Positions 17,963-30,941 of a stretch of 64,000 bases of DNA are shown one piece after another. The stretch covers positions 62,001 through 126,000 of the forward strand of contig NZ_BBBX01000001.1 in assembly GCF_001311785.1 (NCBI RefSeq), written 5' to 3'. The first letter of the stretch is position 1. The number at the start of each line of letters is the position of its first letter. This stretch comes from Lacticaseibacillus saniviri JCM 17471 = DSM 24301 (GTDB taxonomy: Bacteria; Bacillota; Bacilli; Lactobacillales; Lactobacillaceae). Under the pieces are notes generated by a model. That model was not told the DNA's origin, did no database searches, and worked only from the letters and a program-made list of their open reading frames with translations. A program made the translations under genes and the position numbers.

Positions 17963-19635
17963 ATGTTAGATATTGAGATTGCACAGGAAAACGAGAAAAC
18001 ACAAATGCGCCCGATTACCGAAATCGGTGCCCAAATTGGTTTAAGCGCCGATGACCTCGAGAACTACGGCAAATCTAAGGCCAAACTCAGCTTTGACGCA
18101 CTCAACCGGTTACGTGATCAACCATTCGGTAAGTTGGTTTTGGTCACATCAATCAATCCACGCCTGCGGGTGAAGGCAAATCAACCGTCACCGTTGGCTT
18201 AGGTGATGCGTTGAACCAACGGCATCAAAAGGCGGTTATCGCGTTACGGGAGCCTTCCCTGGGTCCCGTCATGGGAATGAAGGGTGGTGCGACTGGTGGT
18301 GGGTTTGCCCAAGTCGTTCCGATGGAAGACATCAATTTGCACTTCACCGGTGATATGCACGCATTGACCAGCGCCGTCGATACTTTAGCCGCATTGATCG
18401 ATAACCACTTGCAACAGGGCAATGAGCTCAATATCGATCCCCGCCGCATTCTGTGGCACCGCGCCCTCGATATTAACGATCGGGCACTGCGCAACATGGT
18501 GATTGGGATGGGTGGCCCATTGTCTGGTGTGCCACGTGAGGCCAGTTTTGATATCACCGTCGCCAGTGAGTTAATGGCTGTCTTGTGCCTGGCTGAAGAC
18601 TTGGCCGACTTGAAGCAACGCATCAGCCGCATTGTAATCGGCTATACATACGCCAAGGAACCTGTGACGGTGGAACAGCTTCAAGTGACGGGCGCCATCA
18701 CAATGTTATTACGCGATGCGATTAAGCCTAATCTGGTGCAAACGTTGGAACACACACCAGCACTGATTCACGGCGGACCATTCGCGAACATTGCTCACGG
18801 CTGTAACTCTGTTTTGGCCACCCGCAGTGCACTGCAATTGGGTGACATTGCCGTTACCGAAGCCGGTTTTGGTGCCGACCTGGGTGGTGAGAAGTTCTTA
18901 GATATCAAAACCCCAGTCTTAAAGAAGACACCTGACACCATCGTTCTAGTCGCAACGGTTCGGGCCTTAAAATACAACGGTGGGATGGCACTCAAAGACT
19001 TAACGACCGAGTCACTCGATCACTTGCAACAAGGGTTTGCCAATCTCAAGCGTCACATCGAAAACATGCAACAGTACCATGTGCCCGTCGTCGTTGCGAT
19101 CAATCGCTTCACCAGTGACACCGACGCCGAAGTGGCCTACCTGGTCGACGCTTGTCAACAATTGGGTGTCACCGCTGTGCCAACAACAGTTTGGGGTGAT
19201 GGCGGCCGCGGTGGACTTGACCTCGCCGACGCCGTGCTTGAAGCCCTCAAGCAGCCAAGCAATTTCACACCGCTCTATGACGTCAATCAAGATGTCAAAA
19301 CCAAAATTCAAACCATCGTGACGAAGATTTATGGTGGCGCCGATGTGCAGTATGATGCCAAGGCGCTCCAATCATTGAAACTCATTGAACAAAACGGCTG
19401 GGACAAACTACCTATTTGTATGGCAAAGACGCAGTACTCCTTGTCTGATGATCCAAAGCAATTAGGTGCACCAACAGGCTTCACCGTTCACGTCCGTGAC
19501 ATTACACCAAAATTAGGTGCCGGCTTCTTAGTTGTGATGACGGGGAATGTGTTGACGATGCCAGGCTTACCAAAGCACCCAGCCGCCCTCGATATGGATG
19601 TGACCGCAGATGGCGTTATCTCAGGCTTGTTCTAA
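17963..19635 (+). CDS. fhs: Formate-tetrahydrofolate ligase, frame-disrupted
   Basis: Makes 10-formyl-THF from formate, THF and ATP for purine synthesis and initiator tRNA. The P-loop region [18 protein letters not shown] is restored when the A missing near 18159-18162 is added. [19 protein letters not shown], the FHS signature, follows, then [10 protein letters not shown] and the C-terminus [12 protein letters not shown]. Corrected length is 557 aa, normal. It starts 13 nt after the EbsA-like gene with a GGGGGAA site. The pyruvate formate-lyase in this window would supply formate. Confidence 0.95.
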
Positions 19636-20242
19636 TCTCCTCACACCAAGCGAAATCGCGCAGGCAATGAGACAACCAATCCCGAATACACAAGGCTTTC
19701 TTGCCGGTTTTGGCAATCCCAAGCCACGCTTAATCTTGGTCGGAGAGGCACCCGGAGAAACAGAACTCACCTCGCACCGGCCCTTTAGTGGCCGCGCGGG
19801 GGCTAAATTAGCATTGATGCTTGATGTACTCGGTCTCACGCGGGCGGATGTGTTCATTACGGTGAGTTTTCCGCGCCGACCGATTCGGTTGAACGAAAAA
19901 ACCCAGCGCGTGGTCAATCGGCCACCAACGGCCAATGAGATCTTGGCGGATGCCGACTTGCTCGATTGCGAGTTGAGTCGATTGCCACAGGTCCCGCTCT
20001 TATTGATGGGCAATACCGCCATCAATCGCTTGTATCAAGGCCGGGTGAGTGATTACGCGGGCCAAATCATTCACCACACGTTGAAGCACAAACGCGATCA
20101 ACAATTGATGTTTACCGGTGCCGTGCGAACATTCGCTGTTTGCGCGCACCCAGCGGCCTTGCTCTATCGCAAACAGACCGAGCAAGCGACACTTGCACAA
20201 CTTAGCGCCATCAAGGCCCAACTCTTGGAGGATTTTGCATGA
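19610..20242 (+). CDS. Uracil-DNA glycosylase superfamily protein
   Basis: About 190-210 aa. [24 protein letters not shown] is the family 4/5-type UDG motif; the C-terminus has the [10 protein letters not shown] motif with catalytic-region His. It is likely a base-excision repair glycosylase. It lacks the four Cys of Fe-S family 4 enzymes, so substrate use is uncertain. The start is doubtful: ATG 19610 overlaps fhs by 26 nt without a clear ribosome site, and ATG 19667 is an alternative. It ends in an ATGA overlap with lspA. Confidence 0.8.
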   Translation: MALSQACSNLLTPSEIAQAMRQPIPNTQGFLAGFGNPKPRLILVGEAPGETELTSHRPFSGRAGAKLALMLDVLGLTRADVFITVSFPRRPIRLNEKTQRVVNRPPTANEILADADLLDCELSRLPQVPLLLMGNTAINRLYQGRVSDYAGQIIHHTLKHKRDQQLMFTGAVRTFAVCAHPAALLYRKQTEQATLAQLSAIKAQLLEDFA

Positions 20243-20687
20243 TTTATCTATTAATTGCACTCGCAGTACTCGGCATCGATTATGCCGTCAAACTGTGGGT
20301 GGTTCAACACTTGGCCATCAACGCCACACAGGTGCTGATTCCCAATGTGGTGAGTCTGACTCACATCAAAAATACCGGGGCCGCTTATGGCATGCTCGCC
20401 GGCAAGCAATGGGTGTTTTATATCATCACCGTCATTGCGCTGATTATGTTGCCACACTATGGCGGGGCAGTGCCCACAAGGTGATGTATCGCTTAGGCTT
20501 GGCCTTGATACTCGCCGGGGCACTCGGTAATTTCATCGATCGTGTGCGTTTCCAGTACGTGACCGATATGTTCCAACTCGATTTCATCAACTTCGCTATT
20601 TTTAATGTCGCTGATATGAGTCTGACCATCGGTGTGATCTTAGTGCTCATCCATATCCTGTTTTTCGATAAGGGGGATACACTGTGA
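20239..20687 (+). CDS. lspA: Lipoprotein signal peptidase, frame-disrupted
   Basis: Membrane aspartyl protease (signal peptidase II) that cleaves prolipoproteins before the lipidated Cys. Four hydrophobic helices are seen. [12 protein letters not shown] is the conserved N-terminal motif; the catalytic Asp pair lies in GNFIDRV and FNVADMS. Corrected length is about 149 aa. One T is missing near 20449-20452. ATGA overlap with the UDG gene and GTGA overlap with rluD indicate translational coupling. Confidence 0.93.
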
Positions 20688-21597
20688 AATTCACCGTCAC
20701 CACCCAAACCGGGCGCATCGACAAGGTGTTGAGTCAAGCCGATCTGGACTTCACACGCAGCCAACTCCAAAACTGGCTCAAAGCGGATCTGATTACCGTC
20801 AATGGGGCGGCGGTCAAGGCTAATTACAAGGTTGCCCCAGCTGATGAAATCGACATCACGGTGCCAGAACCCGAACCGCTCGGAGCGGTGCCGGAAGACA
20901 TTCCATTAGATATCGTGTATGAAGATGACCAAGTGATTGTCGTCAATAAGCCGCAGGGCATGGTGGTGCATCCAGCACCAGGTCACGCGACCGGCACGCT
21001 GGTCAACGGCTTGCTCTTTCACGTCGATTTATCAGCGATTAATGACGTGGTGCGGCCGGGCATTGTGCACCGCATCGATAAGGACACCAGTGGCTTACTG
21101 ATGGTGGCCAAAACACCTGAAGCACAACAGTCACTCTCTGCCCAACTCAAGGATAAAAGCTCGATTCGTGAATATTACGCCTTGGTTCATGGCACCTTTA
21201 AGGAAGATCACGGCCGCATCGACGCACCACTGGGCCGCGATCCAAAAGATCGAAAAAACAGGCGGTGGTGCCAAATGGTCGCCACGCCGTCACCAATTTT
21301 GAAGTGGTTGAACGCTTCGAGAAGTTCACCCTGATCAAATGTATTTTGGAAACTGGGCGGACGCATCAGATTCGGGTGCATCTGGCTTACATTAAGCATC
21401 CGGTCGCTGGAGACCCCATGTATGGCCCCAAGCAAACCTTGATCGGAAAAGGGCAATTTCTACATGCCGCGAAATTAGGCTTTGTCCACCCAACAACGGG
21501 CAAATTGCTGATTTTTGAGGCGCCATTACCCGCCATCTTTGAAGAAACGCTTGAAAAGTTGCGCCGAGGCATTGACACCACCCATAAAATTCGATAA
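20684..21597 (+). CDS. rluD: RluD-type rRNA pseudouridine synthase, frame-disrupted
   Basis: Isomerises uridines in 23S rRNA. The N-terminal S4-like domain (about residues 1-75; [17 protein letters not shown]) is followed by the catalytic [16 protein letters not shown] (Asp nucleophile) and a C-terminal [10 protein letters not shown] motif. Corrected length is 304 aa. GTG start inside the lspA stop. One A is missing in the A run at 21254-21260 ([11 protein letters not shown] is restored). Which of the paralogous RluD-type sites it modifies cannot be read. Confidence 0.92.
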
Positions 21598-21628
21598 GCT
21601 TAGTCCAATTGAACAAGACCTTTAATTA

Positions 21629-22298
<670 letters not shown>

Positions 22299-22300
22299 AC

Positions 22301-23607
22301 ATGACGCAATATCATAACGACGACGCAGTTTTAGATATTCAAGATAAACCCAAATTCGGACAATGGGTGGGCTTATCCATTCAGCACTTATTTGCCATGT
22401 TCGGTTCCACGGTCTTGGTTCCCATCCTGGTTGGCCTGGACCCAAGTATCGCGCTGTTTTCAAGCGGAGTTGGGACCTTACTCTACATTCTGATTACCAA
22501 GGGTAAAATTCCGGCTTACATGGGCTCAAGTTTCTCCTTCATCACCATCATGCAGGCACTGATGAAGGGCGCCGGTTATCCCGCCATCGCGCAAGGCACC
22601 TTGCCGTCGGGATTGTGTACCTGATTGTGGCCCTCATCGTCAACTTCGCCGGAAGCGCCTGGATCGACCGCGCCTTGCCACCAGTTGTGGTTGGCCCCAT
22701 CGTCATGGTCATCGGGCTGAGTCTTGCCGGCACAGCCACAACCGATGCCACCATGCGGACCGTATCAGCCACTAAGAGCGTGTATGACCTGCGCTACTTC
22801 GCGGTGGCGATGATTACGCTGGCCGCAACCATTATCTACAATATGTATCTGAAGAAATTCATCAGTTTGCTACCCATCTTATTAGGCATTATCACAGGCT
22901 ACATTGTGGCGCTGTTCTTCGGCATTATCGATTTCACACCGGTGATGCAGGCCAAGTGGTTTGCGCTGCCTAACTTCCAAATTCCATTCGTCACCTACAA
23001 ACCGGGCATTTACTGGGGCGCCATTCTATCCATGGCACCACTGGCCTTTGTCACCATGACCGAGCACATGGGTCACATCATGGTCTTAGACAAGTTAACC
23101 AATCGGAACTTCTTCAAAGATCCTGGCTTGAACCACACACTGGCCGGTGACGGGACCGCATCCGTATTTGCCAGCTTAGTCGGTGGCCCACCAATCACCA
23201 GTTACGGTGAAAACATCGGTGTCCTTGCCATGACTAAGGTCCACAGTGTGTACGTCTTGGGCGGTGCCGCATTCTTCGCTGTCATCTTCGCCTTTGTCGG
23301 CAAGTTATCAGCACTCATTCACACGATTCCAGGGCCTGTTATCGGCGGCATCAGCTTCCTCTTGTTCGGGGTGATTGCCTCAAACGGACTTCGGGTCTTA
23401 ATCGACAACCAAATCGACTTCAATAAGAAGCGGAACTTAATGATTGCGTCCACCATCTTGGTTATCGGGATTGGGAACGCCAGCTTGCAATTTGCCGGTT
23501 ACAGCTTCTCTGGTCTTGCTTTAGCGACCGTGATTGGGATTGCGATGAACTTCATCTTACCAGCCCACGCTGCTAACGAAGAGGAGGCCAATGACGGTGA
23601 CCTTTAA
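22301..23607 (+). CDS. pyrP: Uracil permease (NCS2 family), frame-disrupted
   Basis: Proton-uracil symporter, about 435 aa with 12-14 hydrophobic segments. Visible NCS2 features are [16 protein letters not shown] (first helix region), the [10 protein letters not shown] motif and [18 protein letters not shown]. One base is missing near 22600-22604 ([11 protein letters not shown] is restored). It lies 2 nt after pyrR and overlaps pyrB by 17 nt. Confidence 0.94.
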
Positions 23608-24501
23608 GCATTTTGTCAGCGCAGACCAAGTCGATAACCAAACGGCCAATGAACTGATTGCCCGCGCTGAAGCATTCAAAGCAGGGGCGACAGCAAGTTA
23701 TCCGGACGTATACGTCAGCAATCTCTTCTTTGAACCCAGCACCCGGACGCACACCAGTTTTGAGGTGGCTGAACAACGCTTAGGCCTCAAGGTCATCAGT
23801 TTTGATCCCACCCACAGCTCGGTGCAAAAGGGTGAAACACTTGAAGACACGATTCGCACATTAAATGCCATTGGCATCAACATCGCCGTGATGCGCCATC
23901 CGCAAGCTGACTACTACCGCGATCTGATGACCATCAGCGATACCGCGATTGTGAACGCCGGTGACGGTGCTGGCCAACATCCATCACAGATGATGCTTGA
24001 TCTCATGACCATTCACGAAACGTTCGGCCACTTTGAAGGCTTGCGCGTCGGGATCGTCGGCGACATCTCACACTCACGCGTGGCCCGCTCGGATGCGGCA
24101 CTGCTCACGCAACTCGGCGCAAGTGTGAGTTTCTCTGGACCAGCTGCCTGGTACGATGATAGTTTCGCAAGCTTCGGGAACTTTGTCGGCCTCGATGAAC
24201 TGCTACCGCAAGTCGATGTCTTGATGTTACTGCGCGTCCAGTTAGAACGGTTCGATGATGTCGAACGTGAGTCCTTCGCCAAGGCTGACTACCACCGCCA
24301 ATACGGCATCACTGAAGCGCGTGCCGCTCAACTCAAACCAGAAGCCATCATCATGCACCCGGCACCCGTCAATCGCGATGTTGAATTGGCGAGTGCACTG
24401 GTCACAGGGCCGCAGTCGAAGATTTTTACCCAGATGCATAACGGCGTCTATATGCGCATGGCCATGCTTGAAAAATCATCCAAGCGCAACACAACGCCTA
24501 A
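23591..24501 (+). CDS. pyrB: Aspartate carbamoyltransferase catalytic subunit, C-terminus frame-disrupted
   Basis: Forms carbamoyl-aspartate, the committed step of pyrimidine synthesis. [19 protein letters not shown] holds the carbamoyl phosphate site; HPSQMMLD and [10 protein letters not shown] follow. No regulatory pyrI is present, as usual in Firmicutes. An A missing at 24473-24478 makes the raw frame run on into pyrC. Restoring it gives the ending [11 protein letters not shown] with stop at 24499-24501 and a normal 303 aa. GAGGAGG ribosome site inside pyrP. Confidence 0.95.
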
Positions 24502-24525
24502 GGATCACACTCAGGAGGTTTCGAT

Positions 24526-25788
24526 ATGCTTATTAAAAACATCACCCGCGTCGGAGAAAATCACCCCAGCGACATGCAGATTGTCGACGGTCGCATCGCT
24601 CGCATCGGCCATGACCTAGCTGTTCAAGACGACCAGGTCATTGATGGCACCGGCTTAACGGCTGCACCCGGCTTCATCGATGTCCATGTGCACTTCAGAG
24701 AACCCGGATTCACCCGTAAGGAAACCATCAAAACCGGGAGTCAGGCCGCAGCACACGGCGGGTATACCACAGTGGTTGCCATGCCAAACCTCGACCCGGT
24801 GCCCGATAATATCAACGACCTCAAGCAGTTACTCGACAAGAATCGCACAGACGGGGTGGTGCACATCGAACAGTTTGCACCCATGACCAAAGCACTCACG
24901 ACAACTGACTTAGTGGACTTCACCGCGCTCAAACAACTCGGTGCGCTGGGCTTCTCAAATGATGGGAAGGGTGTGCAAGACGCCCAAACGATGTTGCAAG
25001 CCATGCAGGATGCAGCAAAGGTCAATGCACCGATTGCCGCGCACATCGAAGACGAATCACTGGTCAATCACGGCGTCATCAATGCTGGGCCCACAGCAAC
25101 CAAATTAGGACTACCGGGCATCAGCAACGAGAGTGAGTCCAGTCAGTTGGCCCGCGACTTACAGCTGGCTGCTTCGACTGGGGTCCACTATCACGCTTGT
25201 CACATCTCAACCCGCCAGAGTGTCGAACTGATTCGGCACGCCAAGGCTGCGGGGGTTAACGTCACCGCGGAAGTCTCACCGCATCATCTCCTCCTGGATG
25301 ACAGCATGATTCTGCGCGATGATCCGATGTTCAAAATGAATCCGCCATTACGCTCACCAGAAGATCGCAACGCCTTAATTATCGGCTTGCTGGACGGCAC
25401 CCTCGATATGATTGCAACCGATCACGCACCACACACTCAAGCTGAAAAGAGTGGTTCCATGGCGACTGCCGCATTCGGCATTGTCGGTCTCGAAACAGCC
25501 TTCAGCTTGCTACATACCCATCTGGTGGTGCCAGGCATCATGCCTTTAACCACCTTAATCGACAAAATGAGTGGCAATCCCGCCCGCGCTTTTCACCTCA
25601 ATGCCGGTGAGCTAAGTGTTGGCCAAGTTGCCGACATCACCTTATTGGACCTGAACAAGCAGACAACAATCGACCCAACCACTTGGTATTCAAAGGGCAC
25701 CAACAGTCCCTTCATCGGCCAGACGGTCACGGGTATGGTGCATACCACGATTGTTGCCGGGCACATCGCTTATCAAACGGAGGACTGA
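24526..25788 (+). CDS. pyrC: Dihydroorotase
   Basis: Intact, 420 aa, class I amidohydrolase with a metal-binding TIM barrel. [13 protein letters not shown] holds the first two His ligands, further His occur in YHACHIST, and the catalytic Asp is in IATDHAPH. Third enzyme of the pathway. AGGAGG site; the stop is one base from the carA ATG. Confidence 0.97.
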   Translation: MLIKNITRVGENHPSDMQIVDGRIARIGHDLAVQDDQVIDGTGLTAAPGFIDVHVHFREPGFTRKETIKTGSQAAAHGGYTTVVAMPNLDPVPDNINDLKQLLDKNRTDGVVHIEQFAPMTKALTTTDLVDFTALKQLGALGFSNDGKGVQDAQTMLQAMQDAAKVNAPIAAHIEDESLVNHGVINAGPTATKLGLPGISNESESSQLARDLQLAASTGVHYHACHISTRQSVELIRHAKAAGVNVTAEVSPHHLLLDDSMILRDDPMFKMNPPLRSPEDRNALIIGLLDGTLDMIATDHAPHTQAEKSGSMATAAFGIVGLETAFSLLHTHLVVPGIMPLTTLIDKMSGNPARAFHLNAGELSVGQVADITLLDLNKQTTIDPTTWYSKGTNSPFIGQTVTGMVHTTIVAGHIAYQTED

Positions 25789-25789
25789 C

Positions 25790-26875
25790 ATGAAACGTTA
25801 TCTGATTTTAGAAGACGGCAGTGTATTTGCAGGTGAGGGCTTCGGCGCACCAACCATCACGACTGGCGAAATTGTGTTCAACACCGGGATGAGCGGCTAC
25901 CAAGAAACCATTACCGACCAAAGTTATAACGGCCAAATCATCACGTTTACTTACCCACTGATTGGCAACGCCGGCATCAACCGCGATGACTACGAGAGTA
26001 TCAATCCGACGACAAAGGGCGTTGTCGTCCGGGAAGTCGCTCGCATTCCAGGCAACTGGCGCGCACAGATGAGTCTCGATGAATTCTTGAAGCGCAAGAA
26101 CATCCCCGGCATCTCTGGCATCGACACGCGCGCACTGACCAAAATCTTGCGCGACCACGGCACGATGAAGGCCAGCATTGTTGACGCGGCGGATGATCAC
26201 GCCTTTGACCAATTGAAAGCACTGGTCCTGCCCAAGAATCAAGTCCAACAAGTCTCGACCAGCCAACCGTATCCGGCACCAGCTACCGGCCATAATGTGG
26301 TGGTCATCGACTTCGGACTCAAGCACAGTATCCTACGCGAACTGGGTAATCGAAACTGTAATCTGACCGTGATGCCCTACACGACGACCGCTGAAGAGAT
26401 TCTGGACCTCAATCCGGATGGAGTGATGTTGAGTAACGGCCCTGGGGATCCCAAGGACGTGCCTGAAGCACTCACCATGATTCGCGGTATCCAGGGTAAG
26501 ATTCCACTGTTTGGCATCTGCTTGGGTCATCAACTGTTTGCCCTCGCCAATGGCGCCGATACCTTCAAAATGCGTTTCGGCCACCGTGGCTTTAATCACC
26601 CCGTGCGCGAAATCGCAACGGGTCGCATCGATTTTACCAGTCAAAACCACGGCTATGCGGTTGACCCTGATTCAATTAATCCAGACACCTTATTAGTCAC
26701 CCATGAAGAAATCAATGACCACACTGTTGAAGGATTGCGGCATCGGCTGTATCCAGCATTTTCCGTGCAGTACCATCCCGATGCAGCGCCTGGTCCACAC
26801 GATGCCAACCATTTATTTGACGAATTCATCGAGATGATGGACGCACAATCCGCAAAGGGGGAGCAGCATGCCTAA
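25790..26875 (+). CDS. carA: Carbamoyl-phosphate synthase small (glutaminase) subunit
   Basis: Intact, 361 aa. The N-terminal CPSase_sm domain ([24 protein letters not shown]) precedes a class I glutamine amidotransferase with nucleophile Cys in [12 protein letters not shown] and the His/Glu region in [13 protein letters not shown]. Supplies ammonia to CarB. ATG at 25790 with GGAGGA; overlaps carB by 8 nt. A longer frame upstream lies inside pyrC and is rejected. Confidence 0.97.
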   Translation: MKRYLILEDGSVFAGEGFGAPTITTGEIVFNTGMSGYQETITDQSYNGQIITFTYPLIGNAGINRDDYESINPTTKGVVVREVARIPGNWRAQMSLDEFLKRKNIPGISGIDTRALTKILRDHGTMKASIVDAADDHAFDQLKALVLPKNQVQQVSTSQPYPAPATGHNVVVIDFGLKHSILRELGNRNCNLTVMPYTTTAEEILDLNPDGVMLSNGPGDPKDVPEALTMIRGIQGKIPLFGICLGHQLFALANGADTFKMRFGHRGFNHPVREIATGRIDFTSQNHGYAVDPDSINPDTLLVTHEEINDHTVEGLRHRLYPAFSVQYHPDAAPGPHDANHLFDEFIEMMDAQSAKGEQHA

Positions 26876-29800
26876 ACGCACAGATATTCATAAGATTTTG
26901 GTCATCGGATCTGGTCCCATCGTGATCGGCCAAGCCGCCGAGTTCGACTATTCGGGCACGCAAGCCTGCCTGGCACTGAAGGAAGAAGGCTATGAAGTGG
27001 TGTTGGTGAATTCCAACCCGGCCACCATCATGACTGATACCGAGATTGCCGATGAGGTCTATATCGAGCCCTTAACCCGCGAATTTGTCAGCCAAATTCT
27101 GCGCAAAGAACTCCCTGATGCGATTCTGCCGACAATCGGTGGCCAAATCGGGCTCAATCTCGCGATGGAACTCGCAAACAGCGGCATTCTTGAAGAACTC
27201 GACATTCAGTTACTCGGCACCAAGCTCGAAGCCATCGATCAAGCCGAAGACCGAGAATTGTTCAAAAACCTCATGAATGCCTTGGGTGAACCGATTCCCG
27301 AATCAACCATCGCGCATAATTTGGCCGAAGCCCACGCTTTTGCGGATAGCATCGGTTACCCAGTAATTGTGCGTCCCGCGTTCACCATGGGCGGTACCGG
27401 TGGCGGGATTGCCAAGAATCCAGCAGCTCTGGATGAAATCGCCGCAGCCGGCTTGGATCTCTCCCCAGTGACACAGGTTCTAATCGAGCGCTCGATTGCA
27501 GGCTTCAAGGAAATCGAATTTGAAGTGATGCGCGATAAGAACGATAACGCGATTGTGGTCTGCAACATGGAAAACTTTGATCCCGTCGGTGTCCACACCG
27601 GGGACTCGATCGTGTTCGCGCCTGTCCAAACACTGACCGATAAGGAAGTACAGAGTCTGCGGGATGCGGCACTCAAAATCATCCGCGCCCTCAAAATCGA
27701 AGGGGGCTGTAACGTTCAGTTAGCCCTTGATCCCGACAGCTTTAACTACTATGTGATTGAAGTGAACCCGCGGGTGTCTCGCTCCAGTGCGCTGGCCTCT
27801 AAGGCAACGGGGTATCCAATCGCGAAGATGGCGGCCAAGATTGCGGTGGGATTGACCCTCGATGAAATCAAGAATCCAATCACGCAAACCACCTTCGCTG
27901 AATTCGAACCCATGTTGGATTATGTCGTGGCGAAGTTGCCACGCTTCCCATTCGATAAGTTTGAATCCGGTGACCGGAAACTCGGCACACAGATGAAGGC
28001 CACCGGGGAAGTCATGGCCATTGGGCGCACCATTGAGGAATCCTTACTCAAAGCGGTCCGCTCACTGGAAGTTGGCGTGATTCATCTGGAACGGCCTGAA
28101 TATCAAAGTGTCAGCGACGATGAACTGACGGACCAGATTATTCAGCCCAACGATGACCGCTTGTTCTACTTGGCTGAGGTCTTGCGCCGCGGCTTCACGA
28201 TTGAAGAACTTGCGGAATTATCCCGCATCAATCCATTCTTCCTAGACAAAATCAAACATATCACCGAGATTGAAACGGAGCTCGCCGCTAACAAGGGTGA
28301 CCTCGACATGTTGGCGATTGCCAAACGCAACGGCTTTGCCGATCAAACCATTGCCGAGCGCTGGGACATTCTACCGGATCAAGTGCGCCAGATGCGCCAA
28401 GAAATCGATCTGGTCCCAACCTACAAGATGGTCGATACCTGTGCGGGTGAATTTGAATCCACCACACCATATTTTTACAGCACTTATGAGAAGACCACAG
28501 AAAGCACGCGCAGTGGTCGTCCCAGTGTGCTCGTCATCGGATCTGGCCCCATTCGTATCGGCCAGGGGGTCGAATTCGACTACGCCACCGTCCACAGTGT
28601 GCAAGCGATTCAAAAGGCGGGTTTTGAAGCCATTATCATGAACAGTAACCCAGAAACGGTCTCAACCGACTTCTCAATTTCTGACAAACTGTACTTTGAA
28701 CCACTCACACTGGAAGATGTGCTGAATGTCATTGATGTTGAACAACCCATCGGTGTCATCGTTCAGTTCGGTGGCCAAACCGCCATTAATTTGGCTGAAC
28801 CACTGGCTAAGCGCGGCATTAAGGTCTTGGGAACGCAGGTAGAAGACCTGGATCGGGCCGAAGATCGTGACTTGTTTGACCAAGTCATCAAGGAACTCAA
28901 GATTCCACAACCAAAAGGTGCAACGGCAACCAACAAGAAAGAAGCCATTGCCATCGCTAACGACCTGGGTTATCCCGTGCTGGTGCGGCCGAGTTACGTC
29001 TTAGGTGGTCGAGCGATGGAAATTGTCAACAGCGAATCCGAACTCGCCAACTACATCGACCGTGCGGTGTCGGTCTCAAATGACCACCCCGTGTTAATCG
29101 ATCAGTACCTGGTCGGCAACGAATGTGAGGTCGATGCGATTTCTGATGGCAACACCGTCGTTATTCCAGGGATTATGGCCCACATCGAACGCGCCGGCAT
29201 TCACAGTGGCGATTCGATGGCCGTGTACCCACCACAAGATTTTGCGCCAGAGATTATCGACCAAATCACCGAATACACCATCGCACTCGCGCATGCGCTC
29301 AACTGTGTGGGGATGATGAACATTCAATTCATTATCAATCACGACCAGGTGTACGTGATTGAAGTGAACCCACGTGCCAGTCGAACCGTGCCATTCTTGA
29401 GTAAGGTCACCGGGATTCCAATGGCCCAATTAGCCACGCAGGCCATCTTGGGCAGTGACTTAACCGACTTGGGCTACCACACGGGGTTGATGCCCAATGC
29501 CAGCGGTGTCCACGTCAAAGCACCAGTCTTCAGTTTCTCAAAGCTCGCCAAGGTCGATAGTGTCCTGGGCCCTGAGATGAAATCAACCGGGGAAGTCATG
29601 GGGAGTGACCAAACACTCGCCAAGGCACTCTACAAAGCTTTTGAAGCCGCACATACCCATTTACCTGCATACGGCACCGTGCTCTTCACCATCGCTGATC
29701 CGGACAAGGCAGAAGCAGTCGGCCTGGCCAAGCGGTTCCGTGAGATCGGTTATCGCATTGTTGCGACTGCCGGCACCGCCGAAACGTTTGCTGATAACGG

Positions 29801-30050
29801 CATCCAAGTCACACCAATCAGCAAGTTGGGTGAAGGCACCAATCAAAACGCGATTCCAGATGCGATTGCCGATCGCAAACTCAGTCTAGTCATCAACACG
29901 ATGACCACCAACCAAGGCGCGGCACACGACGGTCTCAAGATTCGCCAAGCTGCCATCGACCACGGTGTGCCACTGATGACGAGTCTGGATACCGCCGATG
30001 CGATTCTGAAGGTCTTAGAATCGCGCGCTTTTACCACACAGAGTATCTAA
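26868..30050 (+). CDS. carB: Carbamoyl-phosphate synthase large subunit
   Basis: Intact, 1060 aa, with the internal duplication typical of the enzyme: two ATP-grasp halves beginning [20 protein letters not shown] and [19 protein letters not shown]. Biotin-carboxylase-like motifs include [15 protein letters not shown]. The C-terminal MGS-like allosteric domain begins near residue 930 ([20 protein letters not shown]), where UMP/PRPP usually bind. Being in the pyr operon, it is the pyrimidine-linked copy. Confidence 0.97.
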   Translation: MPKRTDIHKILVIGSGPIVIGQAAEFDYSGTQACLALKEEGYEVVLVNSNPATIMTDTEIADEVYIEPLTREFVSQILRKELPDAILPTIGGQIGLNLAMELANSGILEELDIQLLGTKLEAIDQAEDRELFKNLMNALGEPIPESTIAHNLAEAHAFADSIGYPVIVRPAFTMGGTGGGIAKNPAALDEIAAAGLDLSPVTQVLIERSIAGFKEIEFEVMRDKNDNAIVVCNMENFDPVGVHTGDSIVFAPVQTLTDKEVQSLRDAALKIIRALKIEGGCNVQLALDPDSFNYYVIEVNPRVSRSSALASKATGYPIAKMAAKIAVGLTLDEIKNPITQTTFAEFEPMLDYVVAKLPRFPFDKFESGDRKLGTQMKATGEVMAIGRTIEESLLKAVRSLEVGVIHLERPEYQSVSDDELTDQIIQPNDDRLFYLAEVLRRGFTIEELAELSRINPFFLDKIKHITEIETELAANKGDLDMLAIAKRNGFADQTIAERWDILPDQVRQMRQEIDLVPTYKMVDTCAGEFESTTPYFYSTYEKTTESTRSGRPSVLVIGSGPIRIGQGVEFDYATVHSVQAIQKAGFEAIIMNSNPETVSTDFSISDKLYFEPLTLEDVLNVIDVEQPIGVIVQFGGQTAINLAEPLAKRGIKVLGTQVEDLDRAEDRDLFDQVIKELKIPQPKGATATNKKEAIAIANDLGYPVLVRPSYVLGGRAMEIVNSESELANYIDRAVSVSNDHPVLIDQYLVGNECEVDAISDGNTVVIPGIMAHIERAGIHSGDSMAVYPPQDFAPEIIDQITEYTIALAHALNCVGMMNIQFIINHDQVYVIEVNPRASRTVPFLSKVTGIPMAQLATQAILGSDLTDLGYHTGLMPNASGVHVKAPVFSFSKLAKVDSVLGPEMKSTGEVMGSDQTLAKALYKAFEAAHTHLPAYGTVLFTIADPDKAEAVGLAKRFREIGYRIVATAGTAETFADNGIQVTPISKLGEGTNQNAIPDAIADRKLSLVINTMTTNQGAAHDGLKIRQAAIDHGVPLMTSLDTADAILKVLESRAFTTQSI

Positions 30051-30074
30051 CACCCACACAAGGAGGTTGCATGC

Positions 30075-30941
30075 ATGATTCACTTACCCGGACTCACGAT
30101 GAAAAACCCATTGATGCCAGCCAGCGGCACATTCGGTTACGGTCAAGGCTATACCAAGCAGTACGACTTGAACCAACTGGGAGCACTGGTCACCAAATCG
30201 ACCACTCTTGCACCCAAAACCGGTAACAGTGGCACCATTTATGCCGACGGGCCAGCCAGCACGCTCAATGCGGTTGGGTTGACCAATCCGGGCATGCAGG
30301 CGGTCATCGACGACAAACTCCCGTGGCTAGCGACACATTATCCAGAATTACCCATCATTGTCAGCATTGCGGGTGAATCTGTGGCAGAGTACCAGCAATT
30401 GGCCCAAACCATCAGTCAACAACCACACGTGGCCGCGATTGAAGTGAATATTTCGTGTCCAAACGTTGAACGCGGTGGCATGAGCTTTGGTATCGATCCC
30501 GAGCAGGCGGAACGCGTCACGCGCGCCGTTAAACGTGTCAGCAAGGTCCCAATCTATGTGAAGCTGTCACCCAATGTGACCAGTTTGGTGACCATCGCTC
30601 AAGCCGTGATTGCTGGTGGTGCGGATGGCCTATCCATGATTAACACGCTAATGGCGATGCGCTTTGATCTCAAGACCGGCGACCCCATTTTGGGTCACAT
30701 CACGGGTGGCTTATCGGGACCTGCCATCTTGCCAATTGCGTTAAATGCCGTCTATCAGGTGCGCCAGATGACTGATTTACCGATTATCGGAATGGGCGGC
30801 GTCAATTCCGGCCAAGATGCCTATGAAATGATGCTGGCAGGAGCGGATGCGGTCGCCGTGGGTTCCGCTAACTATTACCGTGAGCGTGCCATTCCGGCCA
30901 TTGCGGAAGAACTCGCATTGCAACAAAGGAAGGTGTCTTAA
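30075..30941 (+). CDS. pyrD: Dihydroorotate dehydrogenase, class 1B type catalytic subunit
   Basis: Intact, 288 aa TIM barrel with FMN. NPLMPASGTFGYG, KSTTLAPKTGN, LNAVGLTNPG and the active-site Cys in NISCPNV mark class 1. The overall sequence fits 1B (PyrDB) better than the fumarate-dependent 1A type. The 1B enzyme normally pairs with the Fe-S/FAD subunit PyrK, but there is no pyrK between carB and pyrD. AGGAGG site, with ATG at 30071 or 30075. Confidence 0.92.
   Translation: MIHLPGLTMKNPLMPASGTFGYGQGYTKQYDLNQLGALVTKSTTLAPKTGNSGTIYADGPASTLNAVGLTNPGMQAVIDDKLPWLATHYPELPIIVSIAGESVAEYQQLAQTISQQPHVAAIEVNISCPNVERGGMSFGIDPEQAERVTRAVKRVSKVPIYVKLSPNVTSLVTIAQAVIAGGADGLSMINTLMAMRFDLKTGDPILGHITGGLSGPAILPIALNAVYQVRQMTDLPIIGMGGVNSGQDAYEMMLAGADAVAVGSANYYRERAIPAIAEELALQQRKVS

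Noticed and set aside
23591-24619. PyrB with a longer C-terminus running into pyrC
   Set aside because: The extra 35 residues read the pyrC start in another frame; adding one A restores the normal PyrB ending and a stop before the pyrC ribosome site.
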